This document shows positions 39,021 through 50,694 of a DNA stretch of 64,000 nucleotides, piece by piece; the first letter of the stretch is position 1, and each line of letters begins with the position of its first letter. The DNA is from Lepisosteus oculatus. Lineage: Eukaryota > Chordata > Actinopteri > Semionotiformes > Lepisosteidae. The stretch is from the NCBI RefSeq assembly GCF_040954835.1, contig NC_090697.1, forward strand, positions 26,591,001-26,655,000, read 5' to 3'. A program made the position numbers and the translations under genes. The notes under the pieces are model-generated. The model was not told where the DNA came from and searched no databases. It saw only the letters and a program-made list of their open reading frames with translations.

Positions 39021-39665
39021 AGAATGGTTTGCTGTTGTATTTGGGTTTAAAATGTAAGAATCATTGTGATATGTTTCCCAGCAAACTGTGCATGTGTCCC
39101 TTATATTTAAAGACATACTTTATACCAAAAAAAAGAACAATGAGGTGATTTCTCATTCATTTCATTTGTTCCCAATGTGTTTCTATTCTTCAAATTTAGG
39201 TGGTGTAGGGTGACAAGCAGGCTGGAGTGTACTGGATCTGAGCCATTCAGGAGGAGGGCTGGAGATGTCTGCTTGGTTTCTCCAAACTGTAAACTGGGAA
39301 TGTGCAATCTGTCTTCATCACCTCTGAACAAATTGCTCAATCATAGTAATTATTTGAATAAATGACCAGTTCTTGTACTGTATGTGGTCTAAATCAGTTG
39401 TTAAGTGAAAAATAACTACACTACCTAAGTTCATATCCCTCAAAGACCTCCAGCCCAAGCCTATGAAACCTACATGAATCAAGCCCTCAAAGACTGGATT
39501 GGTCAAATATATTATTTAAATAGTAAAGCCAATTTCAGAAATGACATCTACAGGCATTTATTTTTTCACAAACTGGCACTGCACAAAACATATTTTCTTA
39601 TTCAGACTTTTAAATTAATGTGTGTTTGTTCTTGTTTTTGATTAAGATTATCTGGATAATGGTCA

Positions 39666-39990
39666 AACTGGCAACAAAGTGGTTAGCATTGCTGCCTCAC
39701 AGTGCAGGGGGCCTGTGATCAGTTCCAGACCTGGGGTGCTATCTGTGTGGAGTTTGTATGTCCTACCCTTTTTCATGTGAGTTTTCTCCCACAGTCCAAA
39801 GACATACTGGTAGGTCAATTGGCTTCTGGGAAAACTGGCCCTGGTATGAGCGTGTGTCTATGTCTGTGTGCTCTGTGATGGACTGGCATCCTATACAGGG
39901 CGTATCCTGCCATGTGCCCATCGCTTGCTGTGATAGGCATCAGCTCACCTGTGATCCTTTATTGAATGAAAAGTTAAAAAGCGGATGGAT
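39666..39990 (+). mobile_element. tRNA-derived SINE (type I), near full length
   Basis: Contains AAGTGGTTAGCATTGCTGCC, CAGTCCAAAGACATACTGG, TGGGAAAACTGGCCCTGG, GATGGACTGGCATCCTATAC and a tail AAAAGCGGATGGATGG. Confidence 0.85.
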
Positions 39991-40164
39991 GGAACAAAAT
40001 AACAGAGTAATGGGAACTCCAATCTTCAAAAATGTCTACAGGGTTTGTAGGTCATTTCCAAATAACAACTGGTTGAAATATATAAAAAATATTTAGCTTG
40101 ACTTATTATACAAACTAAAAATATATTATACAAATAGATTAGGCACATTGTCCTGATCAGTAAA

Positions 40165-40255
40165 CTAGGATTCTGGTTTGGAATTTCTGAGTCAGAAGAA
40201 AGAGCGCCACCTACTGGTCCACCTGTACCACTGCAAACTGGCTTTTCCCAGGCTC
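40165..40255. repeat. Interspersed repeat carrying a CTCF-like motif, copy 2
   Basis: Homologous to 18765-18850 (TGGTTTGGAA, GAGCGCCACCTACTGGTCC, and a similar downstream tract). It lies about 0.5 kb before the SYT14 start codon. Confidence 0.6.
40202..40217 (-). promoter_or_regulatory. CTCF motif upstream of SYT14
   Basis: The minus strand reads CCAGTAGGTGGCGC, 14 of 14 to CCASYAGRKGGCRS, inside the repeat at 40165-40255. Confidence 0.5.
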
Positions 40256-40324
40256 TGCCTTGCTTAGCTTCTAAGCTAAGGTGGTACTTCTGCTGTCACA
40301 GCAGACTTATTTCCATGCTTTTCT

Positions 40325-40395
40325 TAAATATATATATATATTTAACAATGTATCATATTGTTATAAAATATGAATATATATATATACTGTATATT
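40325..40395. repeat. TA dinucleotide tracts upstream of SYT14
   Basis: Two short (TA)n runs, at about 40329-40342 and 40374-40386. Microsatellites. Confidence 0.7.
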
Positions 40396-40609
40396 GTTTG
40401 GTTTATTTTTGTCTGTCCAAAAATGTATATGCTGGACTTGGACCAGTGTGACTATAATTTGCACATATACAAAAGATAAATACCTCTTCAAACATTTTAG
40501 ATTTAACCCATTAATCATTAAAAAAACATTCATATCTACTGTACTTTGAACAATATAAAATGTCATAACTATTTATTTAAAAAATAAATAAATAATACAG
40601 CCTTAAACA

Positions 40610-41100
40610 GTAGGACGGTACCATTTAATTTTCCTCCTCTCTCCCCCTTATTTTTTCGCGACTTCGAACATCCTCCTTCTCCCCTGTCTTTATCACTCGG
40701 CTTGGTTGAATCCAAAACAGAACATCATGGCGATTGATGGTAAGTAGGCCAATAACGGTCTCTTCTTCTCATTAATAACTTCTACATAATATTTCCTGAA
40801 GGTACATGTTCAGGGGACAGCACGAAAGTCTGGGCAGACTCTGCGAACGAGCCTGGGGCGAAAGGAAATTTTATTTAATTGTTGTAAAAGTTTGAGTGTT
40901 TTGCTGGTGATGAAGACGGCGAAGATATGGTAATCCCCAAGCCGTACCGTGGTAGTGCTGTCCAGTTCATGCGCTCCGGTAGCGGCTTGTGTGGTGCTGA
41001 AAGGACAGCTCCTATCCGCGCTACAGGACCGCGGGGAGAAACTGCAGTGCAAACAGTAGAGTAAGCACTGACTGCACACGATGTCTGTGCTTTAAGGCGA
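40610..41100 (+). promoter_or_regulatory. CpG-rich SYT14 promoter / first-exon region
   Basis: CpGs are sparse in the flanking DNA but cluster here (TTCGCGACTTCG near 40656, CGCGCTCCGG-type runs near 40970-41035), around the proposed first coding exon at 40727. Pyrimidine-rich sequence with no TATA box precedes the ATG. This fits a CpG-island promoter of a neuronal gene. Start sites cannot be read directly. Confidence 0.55.
40727..40739 (+). CDS. SYT14: SYT14 first coding exon (partial gene; the rest lies beyond the window)
   Basis: ATG GCG ATT GAT G followed by a strong donor (GTAAGTAGG) encodes Met-Ala-Ile-Asp and the first base of a Gly codon (phase 1). Vertebrate SYT14 begins Met-Ala-Ile-Glu-Gly, and in human SYT14 lies next to and downstream of UTP25 in the same orientation. 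The ATG context (ACATCATGG) is good, and the exon sits in a local CpG-rich patch. SYT14 is a membrane-anchored synaptotagmin with two C2 domains that does not depend on calcium and is linked to vesicle traffic in brain. No ORF in 40.7-64 kb matches the transmembrane or C2 exons, so exon 2 must lie past the window and intron 1 exceeds 23 kb. The call rests on only 13 nt plus position; with no transcript evidence it is probable, not proven. Confidence 0.6.
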
Positions 41101-42250
41101 AATTCAGGTGCCAGAGGTGCTTTTCATGAGTGTTGCATGTTTTTTTAAAGGCATCGTTCGGATACTTAAGAGGCGATCGTGATAAAAAAAAAATACTCAG
41201 ATACTCTAGAAGAAGTTTGAAGGACGCGCACGGAATTGCAAGTGCAAATATAAAGCTCAATACATTGATGCCCAACAGTTGCTTGGTGCTGCATCCTGGT
41301 GTGAGTTTACTAAGCTGTAAAAAGAGAGAGAAAATATTATTTTATTATGCTGAACAGTCGCTTTTCCGCAGGGAATTGCTGAACAGCTTTGTTATACGAT
41401 AACGGTACGTTGCATGTTCATCAGTAAAACGATTTCACCCGCGGAAACGTTGCTTTTGTTAATTTTCCATAATAAAACTGGCTTCCAGACAGCTGTTTTC
41501 CGGAGAAATGCTTATGGGTATGAATGGGGTTTAAATTCTGATAATTGCCTGTCTCTTTCAACATAAATTACTGTATGTTGAACTGGTATTATTGTGTTGC
41601 AGCCTTTCCAGTGTCTGCGCTTCTTATGGTATTGTCTATTTTTGAGTAGCAACGAATATTTATCGCTTGCTGGCTGTGAGGATTTACAGTAGTTTCTTTC
41701 GTGCCAGATACGATGAATTCACTAAGTTGGCTTAGGTGGTATAGTAGCTCATCACGATTTTACTGAGTAGAGTTTGACATTTTATTCTTTAGCTTGACAT
41801 GAATTGTACGCGTACACACAGACACCTACACACCTACACCCACGGGAGTATCTCCGCCACATAAACACCTACTCAGGAACAGAGATACGACAATGTTAAT
41901 TAATTCATAGCGAGACGAAAATGTTTTAACACGTCCTCCAATTTCGTCTTTATTTTTAAGCTTTTTATTGTACTGTACCTTCTCAAACATTTTTAAACTG
42001 TACTTCGTATTTTAATTGTTCAAGTTGTAGTTTAACAAGGTTTTTCTTATCCGTGTTTACAGACGCTTTGCATTGGTTTTGTTTTTACCTGACTGTGTCA
42101 AATTGTGATTTTCAGATACTTGTTCTTGCTATAGATGACAGGATTCACAGTGGTCCTCATATTAACCTGAAACATTTGCCGTTTTCTTCAGGGATTCTCA
42201 TCCTACTCGAAGTTACATTTGGTTTTTCCAGAATCAGCAACAGGTGTGAT
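41101..42250 (+). other. 5' part of SYT14 intron 1, nothing recognised
   Basis: CpG content falls off after about 41.5 kb. No second exon with transmembrane coding was seen. Confidence 0.5.
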
Positions 42251-42254
42251 TAAC

Positions 42255-42420
42255 CATACAGTGTATGGATCTGTACATAATGGTGTGTGTCTTTGTGGGG
42301 TTTGTTAGGGTGCTCCAGTCCTCCCACCTTCCAAATACAGATTGGCTGGGTTAGCTAGTGTCTCTAGATTGTGCATGAGGTTGTGTGTGTGGGTGGAGGC
42401 ACATATATATATATATATTA
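42255..42420 (+). repeat. Degenerate SINE fragment and (TA)n microsatellite
   Basis: TTTGTGGGGTTTGTTAGGGTG, CCTCCCACCTTCCAAATACA and GGGTTAGCTAGTGTCTCTAG are decayed SINE phrases; TA repeats follow at 42401-42418. A G/A-rich tract (GGGTGGGGAGGGG etc.) continues to about 42600. Confidence 0.55.
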
Positions 42421-42599
42421 AGAATGAGTAGGGGTTAATTCAAGGCTGAAAAGTAAAAAGGCTGTGGTGCGTCTCCAGGTGCGTGTGGGTGGGGAGGGGA
42501 TGATTGAAAGAGCAGGAGGATGAGGAAAAGGGGTGGGATAGGAGGACAAGAGGGAGACAGTGTGAGAATGGAACATAGGGAGAATGAGAAAGGGGGCTA

Positions 42600-45500
42600 A
42601 AGATATCAGGTTCTGGGAGACAAATTCGAGAGAAAATGTGGGAGATTGAAATCTTTAAATGAACGGGGAGATTTTGAAAGCAATTTGCCGTTATTGTTTT
42701 GTCTCATATCCCTGAGGTCTCTGTCTGCCGTGGGTGGGGGTCAAGGCCCAAGGCTCCACAGCCAGACCGTTTATGTTTTGTATCTGTTTTAATCTAAGAG
42801 CTCTTAAATGAATAAAGCAATCTAAAAAGAAACGTACGCAGGCCTCTCTCTATATTCATTGGCAAGTGACTGACACTGTTGTATTAATCAGGTTAATTTT
42901 GATTTTCAGAGTGACTTAGCAAAGAGGGCGGTCATTTCATTTGCTAATAGGGATGCAAAAGACAAATGCAAAGGAGAAAAGGCTGATGAGTGGTATTTAT
43001 AGTTTCTGAGAGTTAAGGAAATGTCATCAGGAATGATTATGATGTAGGACAGTGGAGGACACTTGAACTTGGCTGCTGTCATTTCTCCAGAACTTTCATT
43101 GCAAACTCAGAATCCTGCTGGCTGGCTGTCTGTCTCCTTGCTACACCCCGAGACGGGCTGGAAAGGTTGAACTCAGTTTTAAGCAGCAGTTAGGAATAAG
43201 GCACTCCTGACAGGACCCTGGGGGGCAAATGGCTAAGGAGCACAGCTGAAGCTGATCTTGGTGTGTAGATTCCAGCCAGGGGAAAGGTACAGTATGTAGG
43301 GTCCCAGCTGCTTTGTAATTTCTCACTCCTGCCAGCAGCTGTCGGAGAGATTGACAGATGAACAGCAAGCAAGATTTGACTCTGAACTGCTATTTGGTCT
43401 GTGAAAAAGTGTTTCAATTGCATGGCATTTCAAGGAAGATTGTGAATCTAGTTGAACAGACTTATGTCAAGTATATGTCAAGTATATAGTATGTGGCTGA
43501 ACAGTATGAGGAAATGTGAGGTGCCTCAGCATTACACAGTGTCTTTCCGTTGTTCCACACATGTGAAGTACAGCGTATTACAGCTATCTAGTAGCTAGTT
43601 AATCACATGGCTGGCTGAAAGAGGTGATGTGGTACTCAGGCCTTGTGAATGTATTTTATTGCATTGACCAGATCCACTGTTCCTATCGCTAATACTGTAC
43701 ATGCTCCTGCAGATGGGTCTAAGGGGTCTTCTTTCATTCAAAACTTTTCTCATGTTATGGTGAAAGGGAATTATTGTGAAGTTCATTTATGCATCCTTTT
43801 TAGTTTTGTCCAAAAGTAATGCAGTTGAAATCTGATTTCATTCCATTTAGGGTGCTGCAGATTGTACCATGTGAGTGGCCATTTGAAGTTTTAAACCTGA
43901 GGAAAGCAAAAACTGTGAAGAAATTGAGTTTCATTTTCCCTTTCAGTTTGACTGTAACTAATACACATGGAATATTATTCATGAAATCTATGGGGTCTTC
44001 TTTACATGGTGATAAATGCTGTTATCATTTTTTAATTCATAAATGCACTTTTTTTATTCAGCAGATTGCAATTCATTTTTAAGATCCCCCCTTTTCTTGA
44101 TTAGCAAAAAAATTGAGTGAGGATAAATGGCCTCATTTACTCATTAAAATACCATATTTACAAATGCAGGTGGTACTAACATGAGCTCATCATAGATAAA
44201 TGTTTAATGTTACTTTAGTTTCATGTGATTGATGCACGCAATTGGTAACTTCTGGCATGGTCATTTCATTTATAACTGATAGCCTCATTGTAAGTGTATA
44301 TGTATGTGTGTTCTTAAGCCAGTGAAATATTGTAGCAATCGAAACGTTCTAATGCAAAGATCAAAGTGCGATGATAGCAAAACGTTAAGTTCATTTTCAT
44401 CTCTCAATGTAACACAGATGCAAATCACCTCAACTGAGAGAGTTAATGTGTTTCTCAGGAGAAAGAGAATTTATTAGATCTTTCGATCCTATTTCACATG
44501 AGCTTTCAGCTTCAAAATGGAATTTTGGTTCTTTCTGTTTTGACACAGCCTTAAGGTTTGAGCTCGGACTTCACAGAAAGGTGCAGTTTCTGTGTGTTCT
44601 AAAGGCCAGTGCCATGCATTTCTTTTTCACTGGATCTCTTCAGAGATCTGGGAGGTGGCTTTCTAGAACGAGCCTATTACCAGTGTTCACAGCTGATTAG
44701 TGCTCACTTGTAAACTTCAGCTGTTATCTCATTTGCAATTTTTCTTTTCTTCCACGTAGGATGTGAATTGTAAACTTAATACTGCATACAGTATGACAAA
44801 TTTCCAGTTTTCATAACTCACCAGTTGGTCAAAAGCACTATATTATCTCCCCGGTTTCAGAGACTCAGTAGTGGTCTCAGTACAGGTCTGTTTTTCTAAT
44901 CTTCTAGTACTGTCCACCTGGAAATGCAGTTTGGTCATTTTGCATTATCAGTTGTCATGTGTGGTTAACTTGAAACACTTTCACCTCCTCTTCTTACGTT
45001 TTATTATGAAAGAGGTTGTCTTGTCTGTGGTATTATGGCAACATTCTGTTAGATATATAGAACATGTTTCTAGCAAACAGACACAGTAATATATGTAGAG
45101 AGAATTGTGGATTTGGGGAAGCCGTGAGTTAGTACTGTATATGCCTAAGTCTTTAAGAACTACAAAGCTAAAGATAACCTACACATGGGAATCTGTAGGA
45201 CCCTGGATATTAAGGATTCAAAATGAACTCAAATCAAATCAAATCACAGGTTTATCTGTATTATTTGTGGATTTTTCAGATTATTAGGAATAGAAAATCT
45301 CTTAATTAACTTGTACTCTATCTTATGTGCATTTATTACTTTTCTATACCTGATATAAACACATGCTTTACATTTTTCCATAAGGGACTTAAAGGAATCC
45401 TTTGGCAACTGAGGCGAGCATTTGCAATGGTATATAAATATTTTATGCGCCACTGGTGTAAAGGCTAGGAACAGTAATCAATTGCACATACCGTATGTTT

Positions 45501-45835
45501 TATTACATACTTTAGAAAGAAATGAGCTGCATTGAGGTCAATATGAGTATGAAACACCTTCATGTGTAATGAGATCACTGCAAATTCACGTGGTTGTAAA
45601 AAACAGAAAAAATATTTCCAGCATACACTGAGCTGGCAAAATATATATTGGTATTGAATTCTCTGTATGGATTGTAAATCAGAACTAGCTACCAGACTGG
45701 AGAGTTTTAAAGTTCCTACTGGAGTATGAAAATAGACTTAAATTAGGAGCAGTGGAAGGGGGGGATTTGAAATGATTAAAAAGGCAGATTAGCTTTGTGA
45801 TGATACCAGATACAGTAGAGGTTAGAGCAGGGAGA
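42600..45835 (+). other. SYT14 intron 1, nothing recognised
   Basis: No exon, RNA gene or clear mobile element supported. Confidence 0.5.
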
Positions 45836-45839
45836 TGTG

Positions 45840-45890
45840 TGTGTAGGTTGCAAAGGAACAAGTGGAGGTTAATTCCATGAGGACAAGCAA
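45840..45890. repeat. Fragment of the palindromic element arm
   Basis: GTAGGTTGCAAAGGAACAAG and TTAATTCCATG resemble the left arm at 13668-13711. Short and diverged. Confidence 0.4.
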
Positions 45891-46049
45891 AGCCAAATGA
45901 GTGCAAATTACACAAGGAGGGGAAGAGGTGTGACAGAGAAAGCAGAAGGAAGAGAAGGTGCAAATGGCTAATGGAAATTTAGCAATTCCCATATTGAAAC
46001 CACAGTGGCTTGTTGGGCCAGAGCTTGTGCTGATTTCTGTGTTGTGAAG

Positions 46050-46235
46050 CTGAAGAGAGAGCACATTATTCCACCCCCTGGACAGGACACCAGTCCATCA
46101 CAGGGCCAATACTGGTCCCCATTTACACAGGACTGGAGTAACTATGGTGAAGTACAGTACCTCAATCAAGGTACAAAACAGAGCACAACCCACCAGCTAT
46201 GAGTCTAGAGATTTACCCACTGCTTTACACCTCAC
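46050..46235 (-). mobile_element. tRNA-derived SINE (type II), diverged
   Basis: CCCATTTACACAGGACTGGA and GTACCTCAATCAAGGTACA, then a minus-strand tRNA-like head, match the order of type II copies. Confidence 0.55.
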
Positions 46236-47337
46236 CAGAGATCAAGTTGAAGAGAAGCAAAAATTCAAGATGTGAATTCCAAGGAGAGAAGTGGAATACG
46301 GCAATCTGGGAAGAAAGAAATTAAAAAGAGATGAGTTGATCACAGAGTGCTGGGGTAATTTTGTGAACCTATTCTAAGGATGAGTTTGACCCCTGATACC
46401 TTTCTTTCACAGGTGTCTTTGATTCCCTGTGACACAGACAGAAAGGTCAGTGTGATCATGAATGAGGGAGGTAAATGTTGGACTTTAGGCCTGGAGAGGG
46501 CTGTATTCTTTAGTGCTCTGACATGCCATCTGAAATGGGCATCCAGTGTCCTTGTTGTTGCCCTGGAATGTAATGCTCAAGGAAGACAACTGGCCAACCA
46601 TTTCAGAGAGGATCTTAGAAAAAGCCTGTTGCTGTCCATAGGCTTGTTATTGTTTTCATACAGCACTTTTTGCTTTTTTCTAAAAGCACAAGGTGAAGAA
46701 GCATATACTCTATTGGATCTTGAGATATTTATGCATCATTCAAAAGAAGAGGCTTCTGCTCATTTCAAAGTCAAGACAAGGAGCTGTGCTTGTGCTGTGA
46801 ATATATAGCAGAGTGATGTCCGCTGTTTACTGAATGTGAATGGCAGAACGGAAATATACTAAAAGGAAGTCGAAGTAATAAGGAGAAGAAGACTCTCCAA
46901 AGGAGAAAAGAAAGGTTGTGTTTTACAGACACTTCTGCAGATGTATAGTGGCTTGGAAGCTGTGGCAGAAGTGGCCATTTACTTTCAAAGCAAACTCATA
47001 CTGTGCATATTAATATTACTTCCTACAGATTTCGATTTGCTTCTTTTTTTTTCAGAGATTTTTCTAAAACTGAATCTAAAATCCCTGGCACCCCCAGGCC
47101 CTTGTCTATTTTGTATATGCAGACACCGATTCACTTGGCTTCTCATGCATTCCAGTTCCTGTCTCAGCTTCTGTGCTACTTCACAGTCCTGCCTGTGCAG
47201 AGAGCTGGAGATCTGACATCACCGAGTCACAGAGATAAATCAACACCAGCCTGGTACTGAGTAGGATATAGGCAACATGCTACTGTATATATGCTAGGAC
47301 ACTGAGTGTTGCCAGTTATGATAATCATCTGTATTTG
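46236..47337 (+). other. SYT14 intron 1, no gene supported
   Basis: A 142-codon + ORF at 46380-46808 has no recognisable domain or splice support; treated as chance. Confidence 0.5.
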
Positions 47338-47530
47338 GTTAATACAGGTGGGTTAACTGGCTTCTGGAAAACTTGGGTCTGGTGTAAGCGTGTGTTTCTG
47401 TGTCTGTCCTGCGATAGATTGGTGTCCCGTCTAGGACACCTTCCTTTCACCCATTGCTTGTCATGATAGGCTCCAGCTTCCCCACAAATCTGTTGATTTG
47501 AATAAAGAGGTAGCAAAAGAATAGATGGGT
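47338..47530 (+). mobile_element. SINE type I, 5'-truncated
   Basis: Starts within GGTTAACTGGCTTCTGG and continues through TGTCCTGCGATAGATTGGTG and ATGATAGGCTCCAGCTTCCC to the tail. The tRNA-like head is missing. Confidence 0.75.
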
Positions 47531-48012
47531 GTTCACACAGGCCATGACCCTGTTTGGAAACAGCCAGTCGACTGCTACAAGCCAAGAGTAAATTCAGTGT
47601 AATCAGATCCACACATGTATGTATACATGTATATATTGGCAATTCTTCTTAATTCAATATATGGAAATTTATTTCCTGTACTGAACAATAATCTGACGTG
47701 TTTCGGGCTGACAGTTTCACTGTTTGAGATATAAAAACATGCTGTCCTGGAATGATATCTGCTGTTTGGATTAAACTAATTATATTAACAAGCACTCTGT
47801 TAAGCACATAATTACCTTTTCTGTGCTCATGTTGTGTTCTCAATATGGGACAATATGTTGAAGGTATATTGAGTTTGAATATTTCTGTTTTGAGTTACTG
47901 GAGGGCTGCCTGAGCAGAGCTCAACACATGTAAGAGTTTCACTGACAATACAGGTGTTAAAAATAAAATAAAGTGTTTTGCACTTAAAGGTAATTTCGAG
48001 ATTTCATATTTA

Positions 48013-48180
48013 GTATAAAGTCTTGGTTAAGGCTCTGAATTTTCACCAGGAAAGTTGTGGATTCAAATCCTATGAAAATGGGATATTGCTGTTGTGCCTA
48101 TGAAGAAGGCAGTTCACTCAGAGTACCCTGCTGCCTATGAATAGGTACAAACAGAAATATGGGCTCTGTTTTGAGAGGAA
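48013..48180 (+). mobile_element. tRNA-derived SINE (type II)
   Basis: TTGGTTAAGGCTCTGAATTT (A-box-like) and TGGATTCAAATCC (B-box-like) are followed by the type II body. Plus orientation. Confidence 0.65.
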
Positions 48181-48785
48181 TCTAAAATGAGCTGAGTTTT
48201 CACTGGAGAAAAATGGTTTGAACATATCTATTGGTGTTCTTGCAGGGTTTCTCACTTCTGTAACAAATCCTTGAAATGATTGATTCCATATTCAGTTGCT
48301 TGCTTCTGATGTTAGTGGGTTAGAAATTGTCCAGTTTTATTCAAGTAGCGTGAGTTTGTTTGTGTCACAGAATGAAATCCTTTTGTAATAAACAACTTTT
48401 TCTACTTCCAAAATTGCATTAATAGTGGCATTCGTACATCTAATATTTTTGGGGAAAGAAGGATTGCCAAGAGTTATGATACTATTAGCATCTTCTGTGC
48501 ACTTTTGAATGGTTGGAGAACTGGATATCTTTTCACACTCTTGTGGTTTCATGTCCCTATAGAACAGTGCTCAGGCATTGCTTTGTGTGTAAACATAACA
48601 AGACACCTTGGCTACAGGCACCCAGCTGCAGCAGTGCAGAAAATGTGAACTTTAACTAAAAGACTCAAAGTAGAAAAGTGGATGAACATTCTCCAAATCA
48701 CAGTGTTCCAGTGGTCTGCCAAGCTAGATGTCTTGGATAGTCACAACGACTGAGGGAGAGAGCTACGGCACTTGCTGAACTAGTA

Positions 48786-48799
48786 GAGCCACCTGGTGT
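48786..48799 (-). promoter_or_regulatory. CTCF-like motif in SYT14 intron 1
   Basis: The minus strand reads ACACCAGGTGGCTC, 12 of 14 to the consensus. Motif match only. Confidence 0.3.
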
Positions 48800-49933
48800 T
48801 CTGACTGAGGTATCCTGCCACTGTAGGCTTTCTTAGCAATAGTCTTTTTCTGTTTTGCATTTGTAACTTTAAGTGAAGTTCATTTAAAAGTGCTAATTAC
48901 CTGCTCTGTAATTTTTATTCATATCCAGCCTGCACCTTCTCTTTGAGGAATACTATTGCCAAGCTACATGGTATGGAGCAAATTTTAATTAATTTGAGAC
49001 ACTGTGATGTATTTGTCCTGAACAGTTTATCCAGTTGAGTTCCCCAGGGTGGTCTCATTTTCCTTGCCTCAGGTTTCTGTTCTCTCTAGGCTGGATTGGC
49101 AATGTTTCTTTTTCTATTTTTTCTAGTTTTTCTTCTTTATTTAAAACATGAAGACGAGGGCGTGGTGTATACAGAAGGTATGCAGGAGAGGTCTCATAAA
49201 CACTAATGTCATTATATACAGTATAATCAGCCTCTCAGTCATTATAACGGAAGGTGCTAAATGTCTAATGACTAGCTAAATATTTGTAACTGCTGATGAC
49301 ATGAAAAATTAAATTCAATGTATGGCTTATTTTTTTCTGCAGCTCTCTAATTAGTATGAAGTTTAAACAGCAATTTAGTCTAATGATACATATTAATTAT
49401 GTAGTGCAGCTCAGTCAGGGCCTCTCAGAAGTGTCAGATTTAATCTAACTTTTGTAAGATGTGGGGGCATTTCAAATAACCCAGTCTCCCTGTGTCAATG
49501 TACATTTCCTCTTATTGTGTTATCTTCTGTCACCTGTATATACAAAAGCTTGGTACCAGAAAGTATGCAAATATGTGGGAATATCTATGATTGGGAAGAG
49601 AAAACAGAAGCCAACAAATCAAACAGTCTTTACCTGCCCCAAGATCGATCAAAATGAATCCAGACCAAAAGGATATGAAAAAGACCCTTACAGTGCTTGC
49701 AGATTTTTTTATTTCAGGAAAAACACACAGGTTTATACAAAGACAATATATTTTTCATACAAAAAGAATAATGCTGTATAATATTAATTATATTATACAG
49801 GATTGCTGTATACCATCAATTTCCCTACGGGATTAATAAAGTATTATCCATCTATATTTTCTGCACAAGAGGCAACTTTTGCCGGTTGCTTGCTGGGTTA
49901 GATACAGGCTCCCTCCACAGTGCCATATTGGAG

Positions 49934-50245
49934 GGGTGGCAATGTGGCGCAGTGGTTAGCATTGCAGCCTTGTAGCACTGTGGTCCTGGGTTCAATTCTA
50001 GACCTGGGGTGCTGTTTGCATGGAGTTCTTATGTTTGTGTGGGTTTCTTCTGGGTGCTATGTTTTCCTCCCACAGTCCAAAAATATAGTGGTAGGTTAAT
50101 AGGCTTCTGTGAAAATTGGTCCTGTTGTGTACTTGTGTCTGTATGTGCCCTGCCAGGATGTACCCTGCTTTGCACACATTGCTTTCCAGGATAGGCTCCA
50201 GCCCCCCACTGACTGGGAATTAGATGAAATGGTTAGAAAATAGAG
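49934..50245 (+). mobile_element. tRNA-derived SINE (type I), near full length
   Basis: Head GGCGCAGTGGTTAGCATTGC and B-box-like GGGTTCAATTCT; body CAGTCCAAAAATATAGTGG; 3' end GGATAGGCTCCAGCCCCCC. Part of the GATGGACTGGCGTC block is deleted. Confidence 0.85.
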
Positions 50246-50652
50246 GGGTGGGTAGTTGGTTTCCATACAGTAGTGTTGGTGGGAGAGTGTAGGTCTTGTG
50301 TAAGAGCCTCAGTGAGGTTGTATTACTCTTTGTTCATGCAGAAGGAACACTGGACAGTTTGAACAAAACCTTACAGGAGCTCACTTTTAAAAAATGAATT
50401 CCATAATTTATTAAGTTCACTCATATTGTTAGATAAGTACAGAGTATAAATCAGTGCTTTTAATTCAAAAGAGACTTTAAAGAACCACTGTCTGAATAAC
50501 TCACACATTCCAAATTTGTGAAGGAAGTCTTCTGTTTTACCACTATGAATAGGGAGAAATGTTGCGTTAAAGTTTAACATATGTGACAAACTTTAACTAC
50601 TAGACTTGAAATGGCTTTATGTTTTCACAGCATAAAATTTGTTTTCAAATGG

Positions 50653-50692
50653 ATCTATCTAAATCTAAATCTAAATCTAAATCTATCTAAAC
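50653..50692. repeat. (AAATCT)n microsatellite
   Basis: Short hexanucleotide array flanked by ATCTATCT-type units. Confidence 0.7.
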
Positions 50693-50694
50693 CC

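Noticed and set aside
39666-39735. tRNA-like A- and B-box sequences that could be taken as a tRNA gene.
   Set aside because: They are the heads of SINEs; no cloverleaf with acceptor stem pairing is apparent.
42484-42600. G-rich tract as a possible G-quadruplex.
   Set aside because: The G runs are uneven and mixed with A. No clear four-tract motif stands out above background, so it is not reported as a feature.
46380-46808. 142-codon + ORF.
   Set aside because: No domain, no splice or start support; expected by chance in 64 kb of six frames.
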